This document shows positions 24,031 to 31,093 of a DNA stretch of 31,093 bases, piece by piece. A program made the position numbers and the translations under genes. The stretch is from an uncultured Eubacteriales bacterium (GTDB lineage: Bacteria; Bacillota; Clostridia; Oscillospirales; Oscillospiraceae): positions 1 through 31,093 of the forward strand of contig URDJ01000032.1 of the NCBI GenBank assembly GCA_900546615.1. The letters run 5' to 3'. Within the stretch, counting starts at the first letter, position 1, and each line of letters opens with the position of its first letter. Under the pieces are notes generated by a model, which searched no databases, had not been told where the DNA came from, and saw only the letters and a list, made by a program, of their open reading frames with translations.

Positions 24031-24056
24031 GCTTCCCTTGCGCAGGGGAGCCTTTT
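24031..24056 (+). terminator. Second hairpin with U-tract, possibly a decayed intergenic repeat
   Basis: GCTTCCCT (24031-24038) pairs with AGGGGAGC (24044-24051, one G-U), followed by CTTTT. The AAAGGCTCCCCT-type sequence on the minus strand resembles short palindromic repeats scattered between genes in some Oscillospiraceae, but only one copy is in this window. Confidence 0.4.
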
Positions 24057-24074
24057 ATATGGCAAAACAACAAA

Positions 24075-24119
24075 CGTGAGGGTCCCGCAATTTGTGCGGT
24101 TCCCTCACGCTCTTTTTTT
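24075..24119. terminator. Bidirectional terminator between the DUF gene and the cupin gene
   Basis: Outer stem CGTGAGGG/CCCTCACG (24075-24082 with 24102-24109) with an inner CCGCA/TGCGG stem. On the plus strand it is followed by CTC and seven T; on the minus strand by TTTGTTGTTTT. The cupin stop codon lies in the plus-strand T-tract. Confidence 0.85.
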
Positions 24120-24444
24120 ATTTCTCCACAAGCGCCCAGATGAGCTCTGCTTCGTCCGGGCCGTCGTTGCGGCTGGAGTGCCGCTGGCCGGCGGGGATGT
24201 AACTCGCGCCCCCCGCCGTCATGTGCAGCACGCCGTCTTCCTCCGTCTCGCAGCTCACGCTGCCGGAGAGAATGAACGCGTACTCGTCCGCGTCATGCGC
24301 CGCCCAGGGCACCACCGTGCCCGCCGGGAACACCGCGTGCCCCATCGTCACCTTCGCGCCGTCCGCCGCCGCGAAAAACTCCGTCATCGCCACGCCGTCC
24401 GGCCGCACCTTCGTTTCCGCCGCCTTGAGGCTCGTCACCTTCAT
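24118..24444 (-). CDS. Single-domain cupin protein
   Basis: A 108-residue beta-barrel protein. Cupin motif 1 is read as VPWAAHDADEYAFILSGSVSCE, with a metal-type H-x4-E-x5-G layout (His50, Glu54), and motif 2 as GGASYIPAGQRHSSRNDG with the P-A-G-x-x-H element. Such proteins may bind a metal and act as an isomerase, dioxygenase or ligand sensor; small forms often accompany catabolic enzymes. The ATG overlaps the hyuB stop by four bases (ATGA), so it is the last gene of the hyuA-hyuB transcript and probably acts on the same compound. Function not otherwise assignable. Confidence 0.85.
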   Translation of the reverse strand: MKVTSLKAAETKVRPDGVAMTEFFAAADGAKVTMGHAVFPAGTVVPWAAHDADEYAFILSGSVSCETEEDGVLHMTAGGASYIPAGQRHSSRNDGPDEAELIWALVEK

Positions 24445-26177
24445 TTCGCGGCCTCCCTCTCGGCAGTCAGGCCCGTGACCTCGAAGCTCTCCGGGTCCAC
24501 TATGACGCCGTAGTCCGCCTTCGCCTGCTCCGCGGTGATATACTCGTTCTTCACGTCCATGGCCACCTTCGCCGGGTCGCGCTTCATCGGGTCGCCGTAG
24601 CCTCCGCCCGTCGCAGTCACCATGCGCACCACGTCGTCCTTATTCATCACCCGCCGCGCGACGATGCCCATCGGCCCCGAAGCCGTGCCGTCCGCGTCGT
24701 GGAACTCGAAGTAATTGATAGAACCGTCCTTGCCTCCGGCCGCGCCCCAGACAGGCCACTTGTTGCGGCCGAAGGAGGCCGTGAAGCTCTGATTGTCGTT
24801 CATAGACCTGTAGGTCCTCACGCAGCCCGAGCCGCCGCGGTACTCGCCCGCGCCCGCGCCGTCCGTATGCAGGCTGTACTCGTCCACGCGGATGCCGTAC
24901 CTTGTCTCGGCCATCTCGACCGGCACGTTATAGGTCTCGCCGTCGCCGACGCAGAACTGGCCCACCTGCCCGTCGTGGCCCCGGCAGGCGCCCCAGCCGC
25001 CCACCGTCGGCTCTATGATGAGATAATCGTTGCCGAAGTCCTGATGCGTGCCCGCCATGAGCACCGTGCAGACCGACAGCAGGTGCCCCGCGCCCAGCGA
25101 CTCCGGGAACACCGGCGCAAGCGCCTTCCACACGAGGTCGATGGCGTAGATCATGCTCTCGTAATAGCAGGAAGTCGCCGCGGGGCGCTTCGCCTGCAGG
25201 ACGCTGCCCTCCTCGCACACGATGCGCAGCGGCGCGAACACGCCGTCGTTCACCGCAAGCTCCGGGCCGATGATCGACATGAAGATGACCTTCACGCCCG
25301 CGTAGGCCGCCGTCGCGCCCGTGTTCACGCAGCCCGCAACCTGCGGGTCGGAGCCGGTGAAGTCCGCGAGGAACTCGTCGTCCGTTATCGTTACCTTGAC
25401 CTTCAAATGTACGGGGCTGCCGTGGCCGTCGTCGTCCATGTACTCGTCCATCTCCCAGGTGCCCTTGGGCATCTCGGCCAGGCGCTTTCTCGCCACCAGC
25501 TCGCCCTGCGCGATTAGCCGCTCCATGGAGCCCTTGACGACCTCGACGCCGTACTTCTCGCACAGCTCGTTTATCCGCTTCTCGCCCGTGCGGAGGGAGG
25601 ATATCTGGCCCCACATGTCGCCCTGCGAGATCTGCGGATAGCGCATGTTGCTGCGCATGAGGTCCCAGACCGGCTCGACCAGCTCGCCGCGGTCGACGAG
25701 CTTGACGCCGGAGAAGCACAGGCCCTCCTGATAGGTGTTCGTCGCGTCCGTGGTGAAGGAGCCGGGCGCCATGCCGCCGATGTCGCTCCAGTGGGCCTTG
25801 TTGCCCGCGAAGGCGATAAGCTCGTCCCCGTGGAAGATGGGCATGACCATGCCCACATCCGACATGTGCGTGCCGCCGCCGATGAAGGGGTCGTTTATGA
25901 TATACACGTCGCCGGGGTGCAGGTTCTCCTTGCCGTACTTGTCCACTACGGCGCAGATCATCGGCGAGATCATGCCGATGAAGCCGGAGACGCCGTTTCC
26001 CTGCGTGAGCAGGCGGCCTTCCGCGTCCGCGATGCCGCTGGCGTAGTCGAGCGTCTCGTATATGATGGGGCTCATCGAGGTCTGCGCAAAGGCGTAGAAT
26101 ATCTCGTTGCTGACCGCTATGAGCGAATCCTTGACGATGTCCAGGGTTACGGGATCGATATTGAGCTTCTCATACAT
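24441..26177 (-). CDS. hyuB: Hydantoinase B / oxoprolinase family protein
   Basis: A 578-residue subunit B of an ATP-dependent hydantoinase/5-oxoprolinase-type enzyme, full length. N-terminal IDPVTLDIVKDSLIAVSNEIFYAFAQTSMSPIIYETLDYASGIAD, then GNGVSGFIGMISPMI, the family signature HPGDVYIINDPFIGGGTHMSDVGMVMPIF, NKAHWSDIGGMAPGSF, and the C-terminal GAGEYRGGSGCVRTYR and MVTATGGGYGDP are all typical. In the complex, subunit A activates the lactam with ATP and subunit B completes ring opening. Possible substrates include N-methylhydantoin, hydantoins, 5-oxoproline or other cyclic amides. It starts immediately after the hyuA stop (TAA-ATG), with GGAG as the binding site. Confidence 0.93.
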   Translation of the reverse strand: MYEKLNIDPVTLDIVKDSLIAVSNEIFYAFAQTSMSPIIYETLDYASGIADAEGRLLTQGNGVSGFIGMISPMICAVVDKYGKENLHPGDVYIINDPFIGGGTHMSDVGMVMPIFHGDELIAFAGNKAHWSDIGGMAPGSFTTDATNTYQEGLCFSGVKLVDRGELVEPVWDLMRSNMRYPQISQGDMWGQISSLRTGEKRINELCEKYGVEVVKGSMERLIAQGELVARKRLAEMPKGTWEMDEYMDDDGHGSPVHLKVKVTITDDEFLADFTGSDPQVAGCVNTGATAAYAGVKVIFMSIIGPELAVNDGVFAPLRIVCEEGSVLQAKRPAATSCYYESMIYAIDLVWKALAPVFPESLGAGHLLSVCTVLMAGTHQDFGNDYLIIEPTVGGWGACRGHDGQVGQFCVGDGETYNVPVEMAETRYGIRVDEYSLHTDGAGAGEYRGGSGCVRTYRSMNDNQSFTASFGRNKWPVWGAAGGKDGSINYFEFHDADGTASGPMGIVARRVMNKDDVVRMVTATGGGYGDPMKRDPAKVAMDVKNEYITAEQAKADYGVIVDPESFEVTGLTAEREAAK

Positions 26178-28268
26178 TTACTCCACCTCCATGGTGACGA
26201 CGAGGTCGCCGAATTTGTCCACGCTGAGGCTCTGGCCGGGGCAGACCACCGTCGCCGTCGTCGGCTCCTCGACGACCAGCGGGCCGGCCGCGCTCGCGCC
26301 CGCGCCGAGCTTCGCCCTGTCGTAGATGGGCGTCTCGAGCCAGCCCTCGCCGGAGAAGAACACCCTGCGCGTCTCCTTGAGCGCTGAGCTTATATCGCCC
26401 TCGTGAGGCGCTATCTCGCGCAGCTCGGGCTTGTGCAGCCGCCCGTAGGCCACGAGATGCAGGTTCACTATCTCCGCCGGGGTGTCCGGCAGGCTGAAGG
26501 TATAGAAATGCTCGTGCGTCCTGTGGAAACGCGCCATGATCTCGGAGCGGTCCTCCTCCTTCCAGGGCACCGCCGGGGCCGCGACCTGCACCGTGTGCTC
26601 CTGTCCCATGTAGCGCATGTCGGCTATATAGGTGAACACCGCCTGCTCCTCTGCGACGCCCTCCTGAGCGAACACCGCCTTCGCCTCGTCCAGAAGCTCC
26701 GTCCACATGGCGTTCAGCTCCTCCATCGGGGCCGTCGAGAAGCTCGTTATCCTCGTCTGGATGAAGTCGTGCCTGATGTCCGTCATCAGCATGCCCCAGG
26801 CGGAGAACACCGAGGCCGCCACGGGCACGATGACCTTGCGTATATTCAGCTCCTTCGCGAGCGTCGGCCCGTGCATCGGCCCGCCGCCGCCGAAGGCCAC
26901 CATCGTGAAATCCCTCGGGTCATAGCCGCGCCGCACGGAGATGAGCTTCAGGGCGTTGTTCATGTTCGAGTCTGCCACCCTGATGATGCTCTCGGCCGCG
27001 CCCTCGTCATCCGTGCCCAGCGCCGCGCCGACCTTCTCGCGCAGGGCCGCGCGCACGGCGTCCAGGTCGACCTCCATGTCGAAGTTCTTCGCCGAAAGCC
27101 TGCCCGCTATCAGGTTCGCGTCCGTCGTCGTCGGCTCCGTGCCGCCCTTGCCGTAGGCGACCGGGCCGGGCAGCGCGCCCGCGCTCTTGGGGCCGACCTT
27201 GAGCGAGCCTGCCTCGTCTATCCACGCTATCGAGCCGCCGCCGTTGCCTATCTCCACAATGTCCACCACCGGGGCCATGATGGGATAGCCCGCGCTGCGC
27301 TCGTCCTTCTCGATATAATACGAGGTCGTGACCTTGACCTCGCCGTCATCTATGAGCGAGCACTTCGCCGTCGTGCCGCCGACGTCGAAGGCGATGACGT
27401 TCCGCTCGCCTATGAGTTTGCCCAGTATCGACGCGCCGAACACGCCCGCCACGGGGCCGGACTCCACGACGTTAATCGGCGTCAGCTTCGCCTGCTCGAA
27501 GGTCGTCGTGCCGCCGTTGCTCTGCATGATATACCGCGCGCCGGACACCCTGTCCTCGTCCAGCCGCGTGCCCAGCCGGTCAATATACGACGAGGCCGTG
27601 GGCATGACATAGGCATTGAGCGCCGCCGTGGACGTGCGCTCGTACTCGCGCCATTCCTTTGTTATGTCAACCGACGGACAGACAAAGACCTCGGGCCACA
27701 GCTCCTTGACATAGGCCGCGGTCTCGCGCTCGTGCGCTTCGTTGGCGTAGCTGTTTATGAAGCAGACGGCGACGGCCTCGACGCCCTCCTTCTTGAGATA
27801 CTCCACCGCCTTCTCTATGTCCTCGCGGCAGAGCGGGGTTATGACCTTTCCGTCGTAGGAGATGCGCTCCGTGACCTCGCGGCGCAGGGATCTCGGTATA
27901 AAGGGCACGGGCTTTTCAAAGACCATGTTGAACAGGTCGGGCCTGTTCAACATGGTCTTTGAAAAGCCCGTGTTGAACAGGTCGGGCCTGTTGCCGCGGG
28001 CAAGCTCCAGCACGTCGCGGAAGCCCTTTGTGGTGAGCAGGGCGGTCTTCGCGCCCTTGCGCTCGGTGAGTGCGTTGATAATGGTGGTCGTGCCGTGGAA
28101 GAAGGCGGTGATGCTCTCGGGCCTGACGCCGCTTTTTTCGAGCACGTCCATGACGCCCGCCTCGAAATTCGGCGGGGTGGTGTGGGCCTTTTCCTGCACG
28201 AGCGAGCCGCCCTCGCCTATGGCGACGAGGTCGGTAAACGTGCCTCCGATGTCGGTTGCAACTCTCAT
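26178..28268 (-). CDS. hyuA: Hydantoinase A / oxoprolinase family protein with a 15-residue palindromic insertion
   Basis: A 696-residue subunit A of a hydantoinase/oxoprolinase-type enzyme; about 681 residues would be normal once the insertion is subtracted. The N-terminal DIGGTFTDLV nucleotide-binding motif, the central DVGGTTAKCSLIDDG motif of the hydantoinase A domain, EIGNGGGSIAWIDEAGSLKVGPKSAGALPGPVAYGKGGTEPTTTDANLIAGRL and the VAFGGGGPMHGPTLAKEL motif are intact. In the N-terminal domain ARGNRPDLFN is followed by TGFSKTMLNRPDLFN (residues 100-114) before the normal continuation MVFEKPVPF; these 15 residues come from a palindromic duplication. The reading frame is kept. The ATG at 28268 (MRVATDIGGT) fits the family; GGAGG lies 12 bases upstream. 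The first gene of hyuA-hyuB-cupin. Confidence 0.92.
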   Translation of the reverse strand: MRVATDIGGTFTDLVAIGEGGSLVQEKAHTTPPNFEAGVMDVLEKSGVRPESITAFFHGTTTIINALTERKGAKTALLTTKGFRDVLELARGNRPDLFNTGFSKTMLNRPDLFNMVFEKPVPFIPRSLRREVTERISYDGKVITPLCREDIEKAVEYLKKEGVEAVAVCFINSYANEAHERETAAYVKELWPEVFVCPSVDITKEWREYERTSTAALNAYVMPTASSYIDRLGTRLDEDRVSGARYIMQSNGGTTTFEQAKLTPINVVESGPVAGVFGASILGKLIGERNVIAFDVGGTTAKCSLIDDGEVKVTTSYYIEKDERSAGYPIMAPVVDIVEIGNGGGSIAWIDEAGSLKVGPKSAGALPGPVAYGKGGTEPTTTDANLIAGRLSAKNFDMEVDLDAVRAALREKVGAALGTDDEGAAESIIRVADSNMNNALKLISVRRGYDPRDFTMVAFGGGGPMHGPTLAKELNIRKVIVPVAASVFSAWGMLMTDIRHDFIQTRITSFSTAPMEELNAMWTELLDEAKAVFAQEGVAEEQAVFTYIADMRYMGQEHTVQVAAPAVPWKEEDRSEIMARFHRTHEHFYTFSLPDTPAEIVNLHLVAYGRLHKPELREIAPHEGDISSALKETRRVFFSGEGWLETPIYDRAKLGAGASAAGPLVVEEPTTATVVCPGQSLSVDKFGDLVVTMEVE
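27906..27992. repeat. Direct-inverted-direct palindromic triplication inside hyuA
   Basis: Perfect 31-bp inverted arms (27906-27936 and 27942-27972) around the spacer TCGGG, followed by a second copy of the 22 bases at 27926-27947, placed at 27971-27992. Removing 45 bases restores a normal HyuA sequence. The ancestral site contained AACAGG/CCTGTT, a 6-bp inverted repeat with the same 5-base spacer. Confidence 0.95.
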
Positions 28269-28308
28269 AATAGCCGGTTCCCTCCGTTTCTTTGGATACA
28301 TATCCAGC

Positions 28309-28337
28309 AGGATACCACGTTAAACCGTAAACGTCAA
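28309..28337 (-). promoter_or_regulatory. Promoter of hyuA-hyuB-cupin
   Basis: On the minus strand TTGACG (28337-28332), 17-base spacer, TATCCT (28314-28309), 41 bases before the hyuA start. No terminator was seen for the phospholipid operon upstream, so read-through is also possible. Confidence 0.6.
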
Positions 28338-28359
28338 CGGAGAGGACACTTAACATTTG

Positions 28360-28977
28360 TCAGTTTTGCCTGATCAGCCGTCCCGAGACCTGCCACATCA
28401 GCTCTGCGAGGAGGATGCCGGAGGCGGCGTCGGCGAGGACGTGCTGTTTTATCGTCAGGGTCGAAGCAGCGACCAGGACGGCCTGTGCCAGCGCCGCCGC
28501 CCTCACGCCCCGCGGAGTATCCTCCCGGCCCCGCAGCCCCGCCCAGCACAGCCAGCTCACCGCGCAGTGGATCGACGGGAACAGGTTCGTCGGCTCGTCT
28601 ATCTCATACAGCAGCCGCACAGCGGCGCTCCAGATGTCGCCCCCAAGAGCCTCCGGGCGGCTCATCGTCGTCGGCAGCAGCAGGAAGAACGCAAGGCAGA
28701 CGCCCTTCGTCAGGGCGTCAGCAAGGTAGAACCTCCGCGCCTGCGCCCTGTCCCGCTTCGCGCAGGCGACGTACACCGCCGCCCAGAACGCAAAGCAGCC
28801 CACATATATCGTCACCATCCAGGGCATGAACGGTATAAGCCCGTCCAGCGACGTGCTCATGTCCGTATGCGCGCTGCCCTGCGCCAGAAAACGCCCCGCG
28901 TAATAGACCGTCTCGTTCCACAGCAGCGCCGCCGCGGGCAGCAGGTACCAGCGCCTGTATACCCTTTCCTCAGTCAC
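28360..28977 (-). CDS. PAP2 family phosphatase/phosphotransferase
   Basis: A 205-residue integral membrane enzyme with about five or six hydrophobic segments. Two PAP2 catalytic motifs are visible: NLFPSIHCAVSWLCW (the S-x-H motif) and ASTLTIKQHVLADAASG (histidine nucleophile and aspartate). The first, lysine-arginine motif of classical PAP2 is not obvious, and the layout is closer to the inositol-phosphorylceramide-synthase-like PAP2_3 group. It may remove phosphate from a lipid or move a phospho-head-group. The GTG at 28977 is preferred because GGGAG is eight bases before it; a GTG at 28986 is too close to that box. It overlaps psd by eight bases, so it is the last gene of the phospholipid operon. 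Confidence 0.83.
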   Translation of the reverse strand: MTEERVYRRWYLLPAAALLWNETVYYAGRFLAQGSAHTDMSTSLDGLIPFMPWMVTIYVGCFAFWAAVYVACAKRDRAQARRFYLADALTKGVCLAFFLLLPTTMSRPEALGGDIWSAAVRLLYEIDEPTNLFPSIHCAVSWLCWAGLRGREDTPRGVRAAALAQAVLVAASTLTIKQHVLADAASGILLAELMWQVSGRLIRQN

Positions 28978-29809
28978 GCGCCTCACTCCCGCTCAGGCCC
29001 ACCCACATGCCCTGGATGACCCGGAACTCCCCGTTCCTCTCGATATACTGCCGCACCTCGGACAGCAGGCTCATGCGTCCGCGCTCGAACAGCTGCACGA
29101 TCGTCGAGCCGGCCAGCTCGAACCGGCCCATCTCCTCTCCCCGGCGGAACCGCGCCCTCTCCCGCTCGTTCACTATTCCGCCCACGGCAAAGGCCCCGAC
29201 CTCGGTCTGGACTACCGGGCCGAAGTGCTCCGTCGCCAGCAGGGTCCAGCAGCGGCGGTTGAGCGTATACACCGGGTATCTCGCACAGGCAGCGGGCTGG
29301 ACGCTGTGCAGCTCGCCGGGGATGTGGTGGTTCCGGCCCTGATAGCCGTCGTCTATGTAATAATACCGGTGGTGGTCCGCCGCACAGAGCCTGTAGATGA
29401 GACAGTCCCCGCCCCGGTAGCGCGCGGCCAGCTCCGCGTCGCCCAGCAGGTCGCCCAGCGCGTAGCGCGAGCCTTTTATGAGAAAGCTGCTGTCCTCCTC
29501 CACGGGGAAGGCGCTCAGCCAGCCGTCGCAGGGGCTTATGAGGTGCGTTGGCTCCATGTCCGTGAGGCGGTTTCGGCGCGGCCGCGCGAAGAAGTCGCGG
29601 AAGCTCCTGTACGAGCGCAGCTGCTCACGGCCTATCCTCAGCCCGTGGCGGCGCACGTACCAGCCGATGACCGGCCTCGAGAGCCGCGAGCGCAGGAAGG
29701 CCACCATCAGCCTGTCGGCACGGCCCTTCTGCAGCAGCCGGAGCAGGCATCTCCCCGGCCCGGTGCCGTATAAAAAGCGCACGGCGGCGCTGCTGCCCCC
29801 CGCGCTCAT
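28970..29809 (-). CDS. psd: Phosphatidylserine decarboxylase proenzyme
   Basis: A 279-residue pyruvoyl-dependent enzyme that converts phosphatidylserine to phosphatidylethanolamine at the membrane. The self-cleavage site is in FELAGSTIVQLFE: Gly244-Ser245, the serine becoming the pyruvoyl group (family consensus L-G-S-T, here A-G-S-T). The processing residues are in ISPCDGW (Asp95), CAADHHRYYYIDDG (Asp145, His147) and GELHSVQP (His168). The early FRDFFARPRR motif is also typical. The ATG at 29809 overlaps the pssA stop by four bases (ATGA). This is the longer, Clostridium-type proenzyme and it directly follows the gene that makes its substrate. Confidence 0.93.
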   Translation of the reverse strand: MSAGGSSAAVRFLYGTGPGRCLLRLLQKGRADRLMVAFLRSRLSRPVIGWYVRRHGLRIGREQLRSYRSFRDFFARPRRNRLTDMEPTHLISPCDGWLSAFPVEEDSSFLIKGSRYALGDLLGDAELAARYRGGDCLIYRLCAADHHRYYYIDDGYQGRNHHIPGELHSVQPAACARYPVYTLNRRCWTLLATEHFGPVVQTEVGAFAVGGIVNERERARFRRGEEMGRFELAGSTIVQLFERGRMSLLSEVRQYIERNGEFRVIQGMWVGLSGSEARD

Positions 29810-30429
29810 ATGTCCACCCGCATGAGCAGCAGCAGCGCAAGCTCCGCCCCGCCGCACAGCAGCATGCCTATCTTCGCCGGGAGCGCGGGCTTCTTCAGCT
29901 TAAACGGCGTCAGGAACGCCGCCGCCATGAGCACGAGCAGCGCCGCGGCCAGCTTCCCCGCCGGCCAGCCGAACAGCTTCGACAGCCCCACGAGCAATGG
30001 CAGCAGCAGCGCCGCCGTCGTCACCGGCAGGCCCAGGTACACCTCCCTCGCGCCGGTGCTGCGCGTCTGGCGCTCCTCCTCGTCCACGTTGAACCACGCC
30101 AGCCTTATGAGCGCGCACAGCAGGTACGCAGCCCCGGCGCACAGGCTCACAGGCCCCCTGCCCGCCAGCTCGTAAACGATGACGGCCGGCAGCACCCCGA
30201 AGCACACGAGGTCGCTGAGCGAATCTATCTGTATGCCGAAGCGCTTCTCCCGCTCCGTTCGCTCCATGGTCGAGGCCACCTTCCCGTCGAACATGTCGCA
30301 GACCCCCGAGACCATGAGGCACAGCAGCGCCCACTGCATGTTCCCGCCGATGGCAAAGCTCAGGCCCAGAAACGACGACAGCATGCCCAGGTAGGTCAGG
30401 ATGACCGTATAGTTATATATACCCAGCAT
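29806..30429 (-). CDS. pssA: CDP-diacylglycerol-serine O-phosphatidyltransferase
   Basis: A 207-residue membrane CDP-alcohol phosphatidyltransferase that joins CDP-diacylglycerol and serine. The family motif is read in CDMFDGKVASTMERTEREKRFGIQIDSLSDLV: Asp45, Asp48-Gly49, Ala52, Gly65, Asp69 and Asp73; the arginine that usually follows the alanine is serine here. QIDSLSDLVCFGVLPA is characteristic of PssA rather than of phosphatidylglycerolphosphate synthase. About six hydrophobic segments. The ATG at 30429 is preferred, with GGGAG nine bases upstream; a TTG at 30438 abuts that box. It lies 16 bases after the VTT protein and overlaps psd, giving a compact PE-synthesis operon. Confidence 0.92.
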   Translation of the reverse strand: MLGIYNYTVILTYLGMLSSFLGLSFAIGGNMQWALLCLMVSGVCDMFDGKVASTMERTEREKRFGIQIDSLSDLVCFGVLPAVIVYELAGRGPVSLCAGAAYLLCALIRLAWFNVDEEERQTRSTGAREVYLGLPVTTAALLLPLLVGLSKLFGWPAGKLAAALLVLMAAAFLTPFKLKKPALPAKIGMLLCGGAELALLLLMRVDI

Positions 30430-30445
30430 TTTTCTCAACTCCCGT

Positions 30446-31027
30446 TCATTTTATGATATACGCAAAAAACAGGCTGTAGGCCAGGATGCACCAGGGCTTC
30501 CCGGAGACGATTATCCAGGTGAAGCGCCGCGTGGACATGCCCGTCAGCCCCGAAAAGTAGCACAGGAAATCGTCCGGCGCGAGCGGCAGCAGGATGGCGA
30601 GAAACAGCACCGCCGTGTAGCTCCGCTTCCCGTTCACCCACTCTACCCAGCGGCTGTACTTTTCCATCGGCACCATCTTCTTCACGAGAGGCACGCCGAA
30701 GCGCTTCGCCAGCAGGAAGGCCGCGATGGAACCCGCGCTTATGCCGATGTAGTTGCACCAGAAACCGCCCGCCGCCCCGAACAGGCTCGCCCCGACTATG
30801 CAGCCGAAAAAGCCCGGCAGCACCGGCAGCACCACCTGCAGCGCCTGTATCACCGTCAGCACCACCGGCCCTAACAGCCCAAAGGCGCCTATGTACTCCC
30901 TCATGCCCTCCACTGAGCTGAACCGGCCCGTCAGCCAGCCCCACAGCAGGAACGCGGCGGAGATAACCAGCAGCGCAGCAAGCAGCACCGTCAAAAGCAG
31001 CCTGAACCTGTCCGCACGCCCGTTCAT
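30446..31027 (-). CDS. VTT domain (TVP38/TMEM64, DedA-related) membrane protein
   Basis: A 193-residue multi-pass membrane protein. The VTT core is clear: GPVVLTVIQALQVVLPVLPGFFGCIVGASLFGAAGGFWCNYIGISAGSIAAFLLAKRFG, followed by VLFLAILLPLAPDDFLCYFSGLTGMSTRRF, a P-x-x-P-x-D re-entrant region. DedA/VTT proteins are now linked to phospholipid scrambling or undecaprenyl-phosphate recycling; the position directly before pssA-psd fits a role in lipid movement, which is inference. The ATG at 31027 has AGGAG eight bases upstream; a GTG at 31036 overlaps that box. First gene of the phospholipid operon inside the window. Confidence 0.87.
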   Translation of the reverse strand: MNGRADRFRLLLTVLLAALLVISAAFLLWGWLTGRFSSVEGMREYIGAFGLLGPVVLTVIQALQVVLPVLPGFFGCIVGASLFGAAGGFWCNYIGISAGSIAAFLLAKRFGVPLVKKMVPMEKYSRWVEWVNGKRSYTAVLFLAILLPLAPDDFLCYFSGLTGMSTRRFTWIIVSGKPWCILAYSLFFAYIIK

Positions 31028-31060
31028 CCGTCTCACTCCTATTACAATAAATTTGGACAG

Positions 31061-31087
31061 GAAAGCCGGGCAGCCAGTCCGGCTTTC
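31061..31087. terminator. Hairpin at the window end, possible terminator
   Basis: GAAAGCCGG (31061-31069) pairs with CCGGCTTTC (31079-31087), nine-base loop. No clear U-tract on either strand, so its role is uncertain; it lies upstream of the VTT gene and may end a gene outside the window. Confidence 0.4.
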
Positions 31088-31093
31088 TCTCCA

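Noticed and set aside
26403..27962. Plus-strand open frame of 519 codons
   Set aside because: Antisense shadow of hyuA; arginine/histidine-rich translation without motifs or ribosome binding site.
27906..27992. CRISPR-like or transposon end repeat
   Set aside because: Only one palindrome and one direct copy, all derived from the surrounding hyuA coding sequence; no spacers, no mobile genes.

Overview
The window looks like a chromosomal piece of a high-GC gut Clostridia, most likely an Oscillospiraceae-type Firmicute. The reasons are the Gram-positive style of the genes (strong AAGGAGG ribosome binding sites, lipobox lipoproteins, sigma-A promoters of the TTGACA/TATAAT kind, a perfect CIRCE operator), the GC-rich third codon positions, and the gene families present. 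The taxonomic call is inference. No insertion sequence, phage gene, CRISPR array or replication origin was found.

Positions 1-8137 are an accessory, visibly less GC-rich block for CoA-thioester metabolism: the start of a GlcD-like FAD oxidase, an acetyl-CoA hydrolase/transferase family CoA-transferase, a sigma-54 activator of the AcoR type, a FabK/nitronate monooxygenase-like flavoprotein, a crotonase-fold enzyme lacking the two hydratase glutamates, and a class III (CaiB/BaiF) CoA-transferase. In its middle two genes are broken head to head: the C-terminal end of a membrane permease (minus strand) abuts an acyl-CoA synthetase without its N-terminal third (plus strand). A simple deletion would have removed both 5' ends and the divergent control region.

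Positions 8140-14820 are housekeeping: a GNAT acetyltransferase, then rpsB-tsf with its own promoter, structured leader and terminator; facing them a five-gene minus-strand operon (unknown 169-aa protein, pyrimidine-nucleoside phosphorylase, metallo-beta-lactamase fold protein, PNPOx-like flavoprotein, small FakA/DAK-phosphatase-like domain); then hsp20 with a CIRCE operator upstream.

Positions 14822-22609 are transport: a polar amino-acid ABC importer co-transcribed with an AbgB-like M20 amidohydrolase, then a zinc/manganese ABC importer (znuA-znuC-znuB) that directly follows a tRNA-Gln gene and its terminator, then a ZIP transporter. At 22637-24120 a HAD phosphatase and tRNA-Ser share a symmetric back-to-back promoter pair, with the HAD mRNA predicted to be leaderless; a small DUF6054-like gene follows.

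Positions 24118-31027 hold a hydantoinase/oxoprolinase pair (hyuA-hyuB) with a cupin, then a phospholipid operon (VTT/DedA-like protein, phosphatidylserine synthase, phosphatidylserine decarboxylase, PAP2-family enzyme).

The most unusual signal is a pair of near-identical rearrangements in unrelated genes, at 23867-23946 and 27906-27992. In each, a short coding stretch has been copied in direct-inverted-direct order, leaving long perfect palindromes (25-bp and 31-bp arms, both with 5-nt spacers). One shifts the reading frame of the DUF gene through its old stop into the loop of its terminator; the other adds 15 in-frame residues to HyuA. The ancestral sequence can be rebuilt exactly in both cases. 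Either this lineage has a recurrent fold-back template-switching process, or the sequence contains a recurrent artefact; both are testable with reads.
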